In this document: one piece after another, positions 33,466 to 41,909 of the stretch | Layout: each line of letters starts with the position of its first letter | Position numbering within the stretch: position 1 is the first letter of the stretch | NCBI GenBank assembly: GCA_964555675.1 | Contig: CAZKTU010000003.1 | Coordinates: 23,901 to 87,900 of the forward strand | Origin: CAIWXH01 sp964555675 | GTDB lineage: Bacteria > Chloroflexota > Chloroflexia > Chloroflexales > Chloroflexaceae | Direction: 5' to 3' | DNA: 64,000 bases | Made by a program: the position numbers and the translations under genes | The notes under the pieces: generated by a model | The model's input: the letters and a program-made list of their open reading frames with translations, nothing else | What the model was told of the DNA's origin: nothing | The model's database searches: none

Positions 33466-34350
33466 ATGTGGCTCTTTCGAAAAGGCCCTGACATCAGTCG
33501 CGCCACAGCGCGCCCCGTGACTGCCGATGACCTGACTGCCGTCTCACGGCTGCTGCGCGATGGAACGCGTCGCTACTACGGCCTGAGTGGTTCGGACCTG
33601 CCCGACATCCTCGCGGCGGGCCACGGCGCGGCAATCGGCTCGGGCGACGAGCTCTACGCCGTCGCCCTGGTCGGTGCGCCCACCGCCGCGACCTGCTGGC
33701 TGCGCGCCGTGGCTCTGGCCGACGGCGTCGACGTGCGGCCCGCCCTGGCCGTCCTGATCCCGGCGTTGCACCAGATCATGGCGGCCTGCGGGGTGAGCGC
33801 GATCTACTTTGCGAGCGACGAGTCGGCCGACAGCTGGCTGGCCCCCGCGCTTCCGGCCTGCGGCTACCTCAATGAGACCGAGATCCTGGTCTACGAGAAG
33901 GCCCGCTTCGACATCCCCGACGGCGGCAACCCGGCTGTGCAAGTTCGCTCTGCCACAAACGTTGATCTTGCCGAGGTCCTGCGTCTCGACCAGACCTGCT
34001 TCGAGCCTCAGTGGACGAAGGACGATACGGTCCTTGGCCCGGCCATCGAGCTTGGCCCCTACTTTGTGGTGGCCGAGCTCGATGGCGATATCGTCGGCTA
34101 CGCCTTCGCCACCACCCACTTCGGCGGCCGCCTTGTCCACTTGGTGCGGATCGCTGTGTCGCCGCAGCGGCGGGGCGCCCGCATCGGCGTTCGTTTGCTG
34201 GCCGAGGTGGTCGCCTACGCCGGCGAGCAGCGCGCCAATCTTGTGACGCTCAATACGCAGGCCTACAACGTCCATGCCCAGCGGCTCTATCGCTGGTTCG
34301 GCTTTTCAGCCACCGGCGAACGCCAGTTCGTGCTACGCTGTAGCCTGTAG
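33466..34350 (+). CDS. GNAT acetyltransferase, probably tandem
   Basis: The 294-residue protein has a clear C-terminal GNAT domain (about 150-290) with the acetyl-CoA loop VSPQRRGARIGVRLLAE and the final NVHAQRLYRWFGF motif. The N-terminal half (about 15-145) has the predicted secondary structure of a second, degenerate GNAT unit without a recognisable acetyl-CoA loop. The substrate could be an amine or the N-terminus of a protein. ATG 33466 is chosen over a TTG six bases earlier. A TGTACAAT box at 33406-33413 is a plausible -10. The gene is divergent from the phosphatase. Confidence 0.82.
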   Translation: MWLFRKGPDISRATARPVTADDLTAVSRLLRDGTRRYYGLSGSDLPDILAAGHGAAIGSGDELYAVALVGAPTAATCWLRAVALADGVDVRPALAVLIPALHQIMAACGVSAIYFASDESADSWLAPALPACGYLNETEILVYEKARFDIPDGGNPAVQVRSATNVDLAEVLRLDQTCFEPQWTKDDTVLGPAIELGPYFVVAELDGDIVGYAFATTHFGGRLVHLVRIAVSPQRRGARIGVRLLAEVVAYAGEQRANLVTLNTQAYNVHAQRLYRWFGFSATGERQFVLRCSL

Positions 34351-34432
34351 CCGGCAGGGTCCGGGGCCACCGTGGCGCCCGCTCGTCACTCAGGCCGCGA
34401 CCGGCCTCTTGCCTTCTCGAAAGGGGATATCC

Positions 34433-35002
34433 GTGCCCCCAAAAGTTGACCCGCGCGACTGGGATCGGCTCTTCCGCCCCAACGCGCCCCGTCGCGGCGG
34501 TCCGCTCCGCGCCCTCGCCAACCTCCTGCTGATCGGCGTCGCCGTCGGCCTTCTGGGCGGCGGGGCGTTCTTCGGGCTGCGCTTCGGCCTCGACCGCGTC
34601 AGGGCCAGCAACGCCGCCACCGCCCAGGCCGTGGGCACGAGCAACGCCGCCATCGTCACCACCCGCACCGCCCGCGCCCTCGAGGCCACCGCCACCGCCG
34701 GCGCCGTCGTCGTCGCGGCCACCCCCACTGTCCCTGCCGCCGTCGAGCCCATTGGCCGGGGCAGCGTGATCGCCGGCGGCAACCTGCGCAACCAGCCCGT
34801 GGTCACCCCCGAGACGGTGATCGGCCAGATCTGCGCCGGCGACCAGATCGACTTCCTCGAGCAGAGCACGGCGGCCGACGGCTCGCTCTGGTACCGGATC
34901 AGGATCACCCAGGTCGCCGCCGACTGCACCCCGCAGCGGGTGACTCTGGGCAGCCTCGGCTGGGCTAGCAGCACCCTGCTCTCGCCGCCCGCTACCCCCT
35001 GA
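34433..35002 (+). CDS. Membrane-anchored SH3-like protein
   Basis: The 189-residue protein starts at GTG 34433 with AAAGGGGAT seven bases upstream. One transmembrane helix lies at about 28-50 (LANLLLIGVAVGLLGGGAFFG). An Ala/Thr-rich linker (60-105) precedes a C-terminal bacterial SH3-like region (about 110-185: SVIAGGNLRNQPVV and SLWYRIRI), so it probably binds a cell-wall or protein ligand outside the membrane. It follows the GNAT gene by 82 bases and overlaps the convergent GT4 gene by 11 bases. No specific function is known. Confidence 0.75.
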   Translation: MPPKVDPRDWDRLFRPNAPRRGGPLRALANLLLIGVAVGLLGGGAFFGLRFGLDRVRASNAATAQAVGTSNAAIVTTRTARALEATATAGAVVVAATPTVPAAVEPIGRGSVIAGGNLRNQPVVTPETVIGQICAGDQIDFLEQSTAADGSLWYRIRITQVAADCTPQRVTLGSLGWASSTLLSPPATP

Positions 35003-36122
35003 GCCCCTCGTACACTCGCAGCGTCCCGAGAGCGGTGCGCCGCCACGAGAACTCGCGAGCCCGCCGCCGCCCCCGCGCGCCGAGCTCGCGTCGCAGCTCC
35101 GGGCTGCCCAGCATGCGCCCGAGCCCCTCGGCCAGGGCCGACGGCGTCGGCGCGACCATGAGGGCCGCATCGCCCACAACTTCGGGCAGGCTCGAGGCGT
35201 CGGCGCAGAGCACCGGCGCACCGCAGGCCATGGCCTCCAGGGGCGGCAGCCCAAACCCCTCGTAGTATGAGGGGAAGGCGAAGATCTCTGCTCCGCTGTA
35301 GAGCGCCGGCAGGTCGGCGTCGGCTACATCTGGCAGAAAGCGCACGCTCGACTCGAGCCCCCGTGCGGCCACGAAGCGCCGTAGCTCGGGGTGCTTGCGA
35401 TCCTCGTGCCCTGCGAAGACCAGTACGTGCCCCGCTGCGGCCCCTCCCCGCCCCTTTACCTGCTCCCAGGCCTGCGCCAGCGCCACCAGGTTCTTGTGGG
35501 GCTTGTTCGAGCCGACGTAGAGCACGTAGGGCTCGGCCAGGGCGTAGCGCGCCCGCACGGCCGCCACCTCGTGGGCGGGCCTGGGTCGGAAGTGGGCCTC
35601 GGCCGCCAGGGGCGTGACGGCGAGACGCCCGGCCGGCAGCCCGTAGCGCTGGGTGAGGTCGGCGCGGGCGCTCTCCGAAATGGTGATCACCGCCGCCGCC
35701 GTCCGCGCCGCCATGGCCATGCTCGCCCGGTAGAGCAGCCGCCCGCGCCACGAGAGGGTCCGCGGGAAGCGCAGGCCGATCAGGTCGTAGATGGTCACCA
35801 CAGACGGGCAGGGCAGCCCGAGGTAGGGTTTCACGAAGTAGGGCGAGTGCAGCAGGTCGAGCCGCAACCGGTGCGCTACGGCGGGCAGGGCCAGGTGCTG
35901 GGCCGCCCCGAACGGACCCGCCCCGACGCGCGCCAGCTCGACCCCCGGCAGGTCGGCCACCGCCTGTAGGTCGTAGCGCCCTGCGGCCGCCTGCCGGTTG
36001 ACGATCAGCACCAGCGTGTGCCCGCTCTTCAGCTCGGCCAGGGCTCGGGCCAGCCCAACCGTATAGCGACCGATGCCGGGGAAGTGGTCGCTCGCGTAGC
36101 GTGCATCAAGACCGATCCGCAT
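34992..36122 (-). CDS. Glycosyltransferase family 4 (mannosyltransferase-like)
   Basis: A 376-residue GT-B transferase. It begins MRIGLDARYASDHFPGIGRY, typical of WbaZ/MtfB-like GT4 enzymes. The donor domain has YVLYVGSNKPHKNL and FPSYYEGFGLPPLEAMACG, with the ExxxxxxxE glutamates of the family. The stop overlaps the convergent SH3-like gene, and the gene is divergent from phoU. It stands outside the large glycan operon with its own upstream region, so it may serve a separate glycan or lipid. A family resemblance to mannosyltransferases is only suggestive. Confidence 0.88.
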   Translation of the reverse strand: MRIGLDARYASDHFPGIGRYTVGLARALAELKSGHTLVLIVNRQAAAGRYDLQAVADLPGVELARVGAGPFGAAQHLALPAVAHRLRLDLLHSPYFVKPYLGLPCPSVVTIYDLIGLRFPRTLSWRGRLLYRASMAMAARTAAAVITISESARADLTQRYGLPAGRLAVTPLAAEAHFRPRPAHEVAAVRARYALAEPYVLYVGSNKPHKNLVALAQAWEQVKGRGGAAAGHVLVFAGHEDRKHPELRRFVAARGLESSVRFLPDVADADLPALYSGAEIFAFPSYYEGFGLPPLEAMACGAPVLCADASSLPEVVGDAALMVAPTPSALAEGLGRMLGSPELRRELGARGRRRAREFSWRRTALGTLRVYEGLRG

Positions 36123-36137
36123 AGTATGAAGCGCCTA

Positions 36138-36165
36138 TGGTATAGTTGCTGAGCCGAAACGTTTC
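36138..36165 (+). promoter_or_regulatory. phoU promoter with GAAACGTTTC palindrome
   Basis: TGG-TATAGT (36138-36146) is an extended -10. The perfect 10-base palindrome GAAACGTTTC (36156-36165) lies right at the expected start of transcription, where a repressor could act. The phoU ATG is at 36184. Confidence 0.5.
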
Positions 36166-36183
36166 AAGTGAGAGGGAGACCCC

Positions 36184-36846
36184 ATGAGCGAGCTACGTGA
36201 GCGCTACCGCCACGAGCTTGAGGAGCTGCAGCGCGAGCTGCTGGCCCTTGGTCACATGTGCGACAACGCGGTGCGGCGGTCGATCTGGGCCTTGCGCCAG
36301 GGTGCCGTCGGCGAGGCTAGGGCGCTGATCGAGGCCGACGACGCGATCGACTCGGCCGCCGACTTCCTGATCCAGCATGCCACTCAGGTGATCGCCACCC
36401 AGGGCCCCGTGGCCGGCGAGCTGCGTCTGCTCAGCTCCTTCATCCAGTGCGCCGACGAGCTCGAGCGCATCGGCGACTACGCCGAGGGCATCGCCAAGGT
36501 GGTCTGCCGTCTCGAGGGCAAGCCCATGGGCGGCGTCCCTCAGACCCTCCTCACCATGGCCGAGGATGCCCGCGCCATGCTCTCCAAGGCTCTGGCGGCC
36601 CTGGTCTCGCGCGACCCCGAAATCAACCTGCGCCTCAAGGAAGAGGACGACAAGGTCGACGCCGGCTACGAGCGGCTGCTCGCCGAGATGACCGCCGCCA
36701 TGGAGGGCGACCCCTCGATGGTGCAGACCGGGACCTACCTGCTCTGGGTCGGCCACAATATCGAGCGCATCGGCGACCGGGCCACCAATATCGGCGAGTA
36801 TGTGGAGTACATCGTCCGCGGCTCCATCTCGACGCGCCAGGGCTAG
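36184..36846 (+). CDS. phoU: PhoU-type phosphate transport regulator
   Basis: A 220-residue protein with two three-helix PhoU repeats (about 5-105 and 120-215). It carries the metal-binding E/DxxxD motifs in each half (ADELERIGDYAEGIA and GHNIERIGDRATNI). PhoU links the Pst transporter and the PhoR kinase to repress phosphate uptake and the Pho regulon when phosphate is plentiful. No pst genes are adjacent; the KdpE/PhoB-like regulator at 3597 is far away. AGGGAG lies about 6 bases before the ATG. Confidence 0.93.
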   Translation: MSELRERYRHELEELQRELLALGHMCDNAVRRSIWALRQGAVGEARALIEADDAIDSAADFLIQHATQVIATQGPVAGELRLLSSFIQCADELERIGDYAEGIAKVVCRLEGKPMGGVPQTLLTMAEDARAMLSKALAALVSRDPEINLRLKEEDDKVDAGYERLLAEMTAAMEGDPSMVQTGTYLLWVGHNIERIGDRATNIGEYVEYIVRGSISTRQG

Positions 36847-36874
36847 CTCGCGCCGCGCGCCCCGGCTCATGCTT

Positions 36875-37534
36875 TCACTCGGGCCCGAGCTGCTGGCGTC
36901 GCAGGATCTCGCTGGCGCGGGCGAACTGCTCGTCGCGCCCCGGCGAGGTCGCGCTCGCCTCCAGCTCGGCTGCGGCCCGCCTCGCCACCTCTGCCACGGC
37001 GGCGCCCCACGAGGTCTCGGTCGTCTCGCTCGCGGCCATGGCCCGCAGCACCGGGATGGCGTCGAGCACCCGCAGGTCGACCAGGGCTCTGCAGGCCTCG
37101 TAGCGCACATCGGGCGAGGGGTGGCGCAGGGCCGTGAGCAGGGGGTGGTAGGCCCGCGGGTCGCCGATCTTGCCGATCGCCCGGGCCGAGCGCGCGGCCA
37201 CCCGTGGATCGGGGTCGGTCAGCCCGACGAAAAGCTGGTTCAGCGACCTGGCCTCGCCGACCACGCCCAGCACGCGGATCGCCTCGATGCGCAGCTGCTG
37301 GTCCGGGCCCTCGGCCATGGCCAGCAGCGCGGGCAGGGCCGGCGCGCCGATCACGCCCAAGACCCAGGCCGCCCGCTTGCGGACCTCCGAGGTCGGCGCC
37401 TCGAGCAGCCTGGTCAGGGGCTCGACCGCCGGCTCGCCGAGGACGCCGAGGGCGAACGAGGCCTGGGTCCGTAGCGACTCGTCGCCCCCGCACAGGTCGT
37501 TTATCAGGGCTCCTATGGGATCGGGTGCGTCCAT
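36875..37534 (-). CDS. HEAT-repeat protein
   Basis: The 219-residue protein consists of about five HEAT/PBS-lyase-type helical repeats of roughly 31 residues (for example ASFALGVLGEPAVEPLTRLL and RAIGKIGDPRAYHPLLTAL). Such repeats form a curved scaffold for protein contacts; no catalytic residues are expected. It follows the RmlD-like gene by 5 bases and is cotranscribed with it and rnc. It could be a chaperone-type helper for a complex, but nothing in the sequence says which. Confidence 0.82.
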   Translation of the reverse strand: MDAPDPIGALINDLCGGDESLRTQASFALGVLGEPAVEPLTRLLEAPTSEVRKRAAWVLGVIGAPALPALLAMAEGPDQQLRIEAIRVLGVVGEARSLNQLFVGLTDPDPRVAARSARAIGKIGDPRAYHPLLTALRHPSPDVRYEACRALVDLRVLDAIPVLRAMAASETTETSWGAAVAEVARRAAAELEASATSPGRDEQFARASEILRRQQLGPE

Positions 37535-37539
37535 GGCCT

Positions 37540-38433
37540 CTACTCCCTTTGTGCAGAAAGAGACGCGGCGTCGGGCTCGTCGAGGCGCCCTGTCTCGCGC
37601 AGCACCGCCCTGATGCCGCGCAGCCGGGTCCGCAAGAGCGCCTGGGCTCGCGAGCTGTCGAGGGTGCAGTTGCGCGGGCGGCGCACCGGGCTCTCGCTGC
37701 TGAGGCCGGCCACGAGGCCGGCGGGATCGACGCCCCAGGCCTGCGCGATCAGCCTGCCCAGCTCGTAGCGGCTCACCCGCTCGGCCCCGGCGATATTCAG
37801 CACCCCGCTGTAGGGCAGCTGTGCCAGCTCGAGCAGGGCCGCCGCCAGATCCTCGACATAGATGGGGCAGCGGAATTCGTCGCTGAAGAGCCTGGCGGCC
37901 GTGCGCCCCTCGGCTACGTCGAGGGCGAAGCGCGAGATCTTGTCGATCGGGTCGAACCCATAGATCAGCGAGGTGCGCACGATCGCCGCGCCGGGGTGGG
38001 CTGCCGCCACCAGCTCCTCGGCGCGGGCCTTGGCCTCGCCATAGTCGCTGATCGGCGCCGGGGCGTCGGCCTCGTCGTAGGACCCCGCGCGCTCGCCGTC
38101 GAAGATCACGTCGCTCGACAGATGGATCAGGCGGGCCCCCACCGCCGCCGCAGCCCGGGCCACGTGGCCGGCGCCCTCGGCGGTGATCGCCATCAGCTCG
38201 GGCCCGCTCTGCAGATAGGCCGTGTGGATCACCAGTTCGGGGGCGAGCTGGTCGAGAGCCTCCTCGACCGCCAGGGCATCGCGGATATCCAGGGGCGTCC
38301 AGGTCGCGGCCCCGCCCGCGGGCGGGGTCTGGCTGAAGTAGCTGGCCGCGACGCTGTGGCCGCCGGCGCCGGCCTGGCGGACCAGGGCGCTGCCCAGGTA
38401 GCCGGTGCCGCCGGTGATGAAGATGCTGCTCAT
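37540..38433 (-). CDS. RmlD-like NAD(P)-dependent sugar reductase
   Basis: A 297-residue short-chain dehydrogenase of the extended type, with NAD(P) loop GGTGYLGSALV and active-site tyrosine and lysine in DYGEAKARAE, plus the SDV segment as the catalytic serine position. It resembles dTDP-4-dehydrorhamnose reductase (RmlD), which makes dTDP-rhamnose. The substrate could also be another nucleotide-linked sugar or a quinone-type substrate. It overlaps the stop of rnc by four bases (ATGA) and is followed five bases later by the HEAT gene, an odd functional mix. Confidence 0.82.
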   Translation of the reverse strand: MSSIFITGGTGYLGSALVRQAGAGGHSVAASYFSQTPPAGGAATWTPLDIRDALAVEEALDQLAPELVIHTAYLQSGPELMAITAEGAGHVARAAAAVGARLIHLSSDVIFDGERAGSYDEADAPAPISDYGEAKARAEELVAAAHPGAAIVRTSLIYGFDPIDKISRFALDVAEGRTAARLFSDEFRCPIYVEDLAAALLELAQLPYSGVLNIAGAERVSRYELGRLIAQAWGVDPAGLVAGLSSESPVRRPRNCTLDSSRAQALLRTRLRGIRAVLRETGRLDEPDAASLSAQRE

Positions 38434-39155
38434 GGGGTGGGGGTCCCCTCGCCCTGCAGTCTGGCCAGGGCCGCCTGGGCCGCCGCCTGGGCCGCCGCCT
38501 GCTTGCTCGGGCCGCTGCCGATCCCGAAGGACTGCTCGCCCACGAGGACCTCCATCGTATACTCGCGCTGGTGGTCGGGCCCGCGCACCGCGATGGTGCG
38601 GTAGACGGGGGTCAGGTTGAAGCGGGACTGTGTCCGCTCTTGCAGGCGGGTGCGATAGTCGATCTCGGCCGTCCCGCTCTCGATGGCTTCAATCTGCCGC
38701 TCGAGGAAGGGGGTGATAAACGCTCTGGCCGCCTCGAGGCCCTGGTCGAGGTAGATCGCGCCGAGGATGGCCTCGAAGACGTCGGCGAGCAAGGGCGCCC
38801 GGTTGCGGGCCGTGGGCGTGTCCTCGCCGCGGCTGATGCGGACATAGGCGCCCAGATTGAGGCTGCGGGCGAAGCCGGCCAGGGTGCTGGTCTTCACCAG
38901 GGCGGCGCGCAGGGTGGTCAGCTCGCCCTCGCTCTGGGCCGGGTAGCGCGTATAGAGCCACGCGGCCGTGATAAAGTTCAGTACCGCGTCGCCAAGGAAC
39001 TCGAGCCGCTCGTTGGCCGTCAGGCCGGGGACGCGCTCGGGGTGCTCGTGGATGAACGAGCGATGGACGAAGGCGCTCTGCAGCAGCCGCTCGTCGCGAA
39101 AGGCCACGCCGATAACTTCTTCGAGCCTGCTCGCCATGCTCAAGAAAGCCTGCAC
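38430..39155 (-). CDS. rnc: Ribonuclease III
   Basis: The 241-residue enzyme cleaves double-stranded RNA in rRNA maturation and mRNA decay. The catalytic signature NERLEFLGDAVLN lies at about residues 47-59, with the second acidic pair in ADVFEAILGAIYLDQG. A C-terminal double-stranded RNA-binding domain (about 165-235) includes FGIGSGPSKQAAAQAAA. The GTG at 39155 or an ATG at 39137 could be the start; neither has a strong ribosome site. A minus-strand TGTACAAT element at about 39172 may be the promoter. Forms an operon with the RmlD-like and HEAT genes. Confidence 0.93.
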   Translation of the reverse strand: MQAFLSMASRLEEVIGVAFRDERLLQSAFVHRSFIHEHPERVPGLTANERLEFLGDAVLNFITAAWLYTRYPAQSEGELTTLRAALVKTSTLAGFARSLNLGAYVRISRGEDTPTARNRAPLLADVFEAILGAIYLDQGLEAARAFITPFLERQIEAIESGTAEIDYRTRLQERTQSRFNLTPVYRTIAVRGPDHQREYTMEVLVGEQSFGIGSGPSKQAAAQAAAQAALARLQGEGTPTP

Positions 39156-39210
39156 AATGGGCGCTGATCCGCCCTTATTGTACAGGCTGGCTCGGCTGTT
39201 GGCTAGTCTG

Positions 39211-40449
39211 TCAGCTGTAGCGGCGGAAGATCACGCAGACATTGTGGCCGCCGAAGCCGAACGAGTTGCTCATGACCACGTCGAGCTGGGCCGGGCGGGC
39301 CTGGTTCGGCACGTAGTCGAGGTCGCAGGCCGGGTCGGGCGTGTGCAGGTTGATCGTGGGGGGCAGCAGGTTGTGCTGGAGTGCCAGGATGCTCACGATG
39401 CCCTCGATCGCGCCCGCCGCGCCGAGCAGGTGGCCGAACTGCGACTTGCTGGCGCTCACGGGCGGGGCTGTATCGCGGCCGCCGAAGACCTGCTTGATCG
39501 CCGCCGTCTCGACCGGGTCGCCGGCGGGCGTGCTGGTGGCGTGGGCGTTGATATAGTCGATCTCGCTCGGCTGCAGGCCCGCCCGCCCGAGGGCCAGCTT
39601 GATGGCCCGGGCCACGCCCTCGCCGTCCTCGGAGAGGCTCGAGATATGGTAGGCGTCCGAGGTCGCGCCGTAGCCCACCACCTCGGCCAGGATGCGCGCC
39701 CCGCGGGCCAGAGCGTGCTCGAGGTCCTCGAGGATCAGGGTGGCCGCGCCCTCGCCCATCACGAAGCCGTCGCGCCCGGCGTCGAAGGGGCGCGAGGCCG
39801 TCTCGGGGCTGTCGTTATTGGTCGAGAGGGCCCGCATCGCGTTGAAGCCGGCGATCCCGATCGGGGTGATGCTGGCCTCGCTGCCGCCCACGATGATCGC
39901 CTTCGCCCAGCCGCGCTTGATCGTCTCGGCGGCCTCGCCCAGGGCGTGGGCCGAGCTGGCGCAGGCCGAGGTGATGCAGTAGCTGGGGCCGCGGGCGCCG
40001 GTGTTGATCGAGACCTGGCCGGCGGCGAGGTTGGTGATCATCGCCGGGATGAGGAAGGGGCTGATCCGGCCGGGGCCGCGCGTGCGCAATACGTCGAGCT
40101 GCTCGGAGAGGGTGCCGATGCCGCCGATGCCGCTGGCGATGAAGACCCCGATCTCGTCGCGGTTCGCCGGGGTGATCTGCAGCTCGGAGGTGCGCAGGGC
40201 CTCGTTGGTGGCCGCCACCGCCAGCTGCACGAAGCGGTCGGTGCGGCGGGCCTCTTTGCGGTCCATGTGCTGGGTCGGGTCGAAGCCCTTCACCTCGGCG
40301 GCGAAGCGCGTATCGAAGCCCGTCGGGTCGAAGAGCGTGATCGGCCCCATGCCGCTGCGGCCCTCGACAATCCCTTGCCACAGCTCGGGCACGCTCTGCC
40401 CCAGGGGGCTGACGGCGCCTACTCCGGTGACCACGACGCGCCGTTCCAT
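39211..40449 (-). CDS. fabF: 3-oxoacyl-[acyl-carrier-protein] synthase II
   Basis: A 412-residue condensing enzyme of fatty-acid elongation. The Cys-His-His triad is present: cysteine in ITSACASSAHAL, histidine in INAHATSTPAGD and histidine in SQFGHLLGAAGA. The conserved C-terminal NSFGFGGHN is complete. Start chosen at 40449, where GAGGAGG lies about 5 bases upstream; an in-frame ATG at 40467 is less likely. Adjacent acpP or fabG genes are not in the window. Transcribed from the extended -10 at 40495-40503, divergent from the amidohydrolase gene. Confidence 0.95.
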   Translation of the reverse strand: MERRVVVTGVGAVSPLGQSVPELWQGIVEGRSGMGPITLFDPTGFDTRFAAEVKGFDPTQHMDRKEARRTDRFVQLAVAATNEALRTSELQITPANRDEIGVFIASGIGGIGTLSEQLDVLRTRGPGRISPFLIPAMITNLAAGQVSINTGARGPSYCITSACASSAHALGEAAETIKRGWAKAIIVGGSEASITPIGIAGFNAMRALSTNNDSPETASRPFDAGRDGFVMGEGAATLILEDLEHALARGARILAEVVGYGATSDAYHISSLSEDGEGVARAIKLALGRAGLQPSEIDYINAHATSTPAGDPVETAAIKQVFGGRDTAPPVSASKSQFGHLLGAAGAIEGIVSILALQHNLLPPTINLHTPDPACDLDYVPNQARPAQLDVVMSNSFGFGGHNVCVIFRRYS

Positions 40450-40494
40450 GGCGGCCTCCTCACACATGTTCTTAGGGTCACTAATATCGCGCGG

Positions 40495-40523
40495 ATTATA
40501 CCACGGACCGGCGGTGGTATACT
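40495..40523. promoter_or_regulatory. Face-to-face extended -10 elements inside a palindrome
   Basis: On the minus strand TGG-TATAAT (40503-40495) serves fabF; on the plus strand TGG-TATACT (40515-40523) serves the amidohydrolase. TATACCAC (40497-40504) and GTGGTATA (40514-40521) are exact inverted repeats nine bases apart, so both -10 boxes lie in one dyad. Confidence 0.6.
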
Positions 40524-40562
40524 AAAGCCGCGAAACCGCGCTTCACCCTCGAGGAGTCCTGT

Positions 40563-41750
40563 ATGCTCGACCGAGCCCGAGCCCTAGCCGGCGAGCTCGT
40601 GCGCCTCCGCCGCGAGATCCACGCCCACCCCGAGCTGAGCTTCACCGAGACCCGCACCGCCACCCTGGTTGCCGAAACCTTGAACGAGATCGGCGGGGTC
40701 ACGGTCCGCACCGGCGTGGCGAAGACCGGGGTCGTCGCCGATCTGGGCTCAGGCGATGGGCCGACCATCGCCATCCGCGCCGATATGGATGCCCTGCCGA
40801 TCGTCGAGGCGACGGGTGCTTCCTACGCCTCGGGGCGGGCCGGCATCATGCACGCCTGCGGCCACGACGCCCACACCGCCATGCTGCTCGGGGCGGCCCA
40901 CCTGCTGCGCGAGCGCTTCGCCGCCGAGGGCCTGCGCGGCCGCGTGCGCCTGCTCTTCCAGCCCTCCGAAGAGGCCTGGGACGCCGAGGGCAAGAGCGGC
41001 GGCATGCGCATGGTCGAGGAGGGTGTGATGGAGGGCGTCGACGCCGTGATCGCCCTGCACGTCGACTCGACTCTGCCCCTGGGCAAGGTGACCATCCGCG
41101 GGGGCTGGAACTCGGCCGCCGTCGACGATTTTGCCGGCGTGATCCTGGGTACCGGCGGCCACGGCGCCTCGCCCCACGAGGGCACCGACCCGGTCTTTAT
41201 GCTCATCCCGGTGCTCACCGCCCTCTATGGGATCAAGGCCCGCCGCATCGATCCGGTCGAGCCCGGCGTGCTGAGCGTGGGCATTGTGCAGGGCGGCGGC
41301 GCGACCAATGTCATCCCCAGCGAGGTGCGCGTCGAGGGCACGCTGCGCAGCTACAGCGCCCGCGTCCGCGAGCAGCTGATCGCCGAGGTCGAGCGGGCCT
41401 TCGCCGTGAGCCGCGCCTTCGGCGGCGACTACCGGCTCACCATCGAGCGCGGCTACCCCGCCACCTGGAACGACCCCGCGGTCGCCGGCTGGCTCGAGCA
41501 GGTGGCCGGCGGCTTCCTCGGCCCCGACGGCTTCGACAACTCGCCCCCCGGCCTCGGCGCCGAGGACTTCTCGTACATGGCCCAGAAGGCCCCCGGCGCG
41601 ATGCTCATGCTCGGCGCGGCCATCGGCGATGGCGTGACCCGCGCCCACCATACGCCGATCTTCGACATCGACGAGCGCTGCCTCCCCGTCGGCGCCGCCA
41701 TCCTCGCCGAGACCGCCGCGCGCTTCCTCAGGGGCGAGGCCAAGCTGTAG
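40563..41750 (+). CDS. M20-family amidohydrolase (aminoacylase/hippurate hydrolase type)
   Basis: A 395-residue zinc hydrolase. Metal-binding motifs are IRADMDALPI and MHACGHDAHTAMLLG, with the catalytic glutamate in QPSEEAWD. The insertion domain (about 180-295) for dimerisation is present. Members remove acyl groups from N-acyl amino acids; the exact substrate is not predictable. ATG 40563 has GAGGAG nine bases upstream. The gene is divergent from fabF under shared control signals and ends just before hairpins and an assembly gap. Confidence 0.92.
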   Translation: MLDRARALAGELVRLRREIHAHPELSFTETRTATLVAETLNEIGGVTVRTGVAKTGVVADLGSGDGPTIAIRADMDALPIVEATGASYASGRAGIMHACGHDAHTAMLLGAAHLLRERFAAEGLRGRVRLLFQPSEEAWDAEGKSGGMRMVEEGVMEGVDAVIALHVDSTLPLGKVTIRGGWNSAAVDDFAGVILGTGGHGASPHEGTDPVFMLIPVLTALYGIKARRIDPVEPGVLSVGIVQGGGATNVIPSEVRVEGTLRSYSARVREQLIAEVERAFAVSRAFGGDYRLTIERGYPATWNDPAVAGWLEQVAGGFLGPDGFDNSPPGLGAEDFSYMAQKAPGAMLMLGAAIGDGVTRAHHTPIFDIDERCLPVGAAILAETAARFLRGEAKL

Positions 41751-41753
41751 GTT

Positions 41754-41774
41754 CCTGACAACCAGGTTGTCAGG
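41754..41774 (+). terminator. Hairpin terminator after the amidohydrolase gene
   Basis: CCTGACAACC and GGTTGTCAGG are perfect inverted arms (10 bases) around a single A; a realistic loop is five bases. It starts 3 bases after the stop and is followed by TGGGTTTCTC. Confidence 0.6.
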
Positions 41775-41785
41775 TGGGTTTCTCG

Positions 41786-41903
41786 GGGAGGGCAAGCCCT
41801 CCCNNNNNNNNNNNNNNNNNNNNNNNNNNNNNNNNNNNNNNNNNNNNNNNNNNNNNNNNNNNNNNNNNNNNNNNNNNNNNNNNNNNNNNNNNNNNNNNNN
41901 NNN
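41786..41903. other. GGGAGGGC hairpin running into an assembly gap
   Basis: GGGAGGGC-AA-GCCCTCCC (41786-41803) is a perfect 8-base hairpin and its last base touches the first of 100 N (41804-41903). The missing sequence sits between two convergent gene ends, so it is probably short and repetitive or strongly folded. Confidence 0.75.
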
Positions 41904-41909
41904 CCCGTA

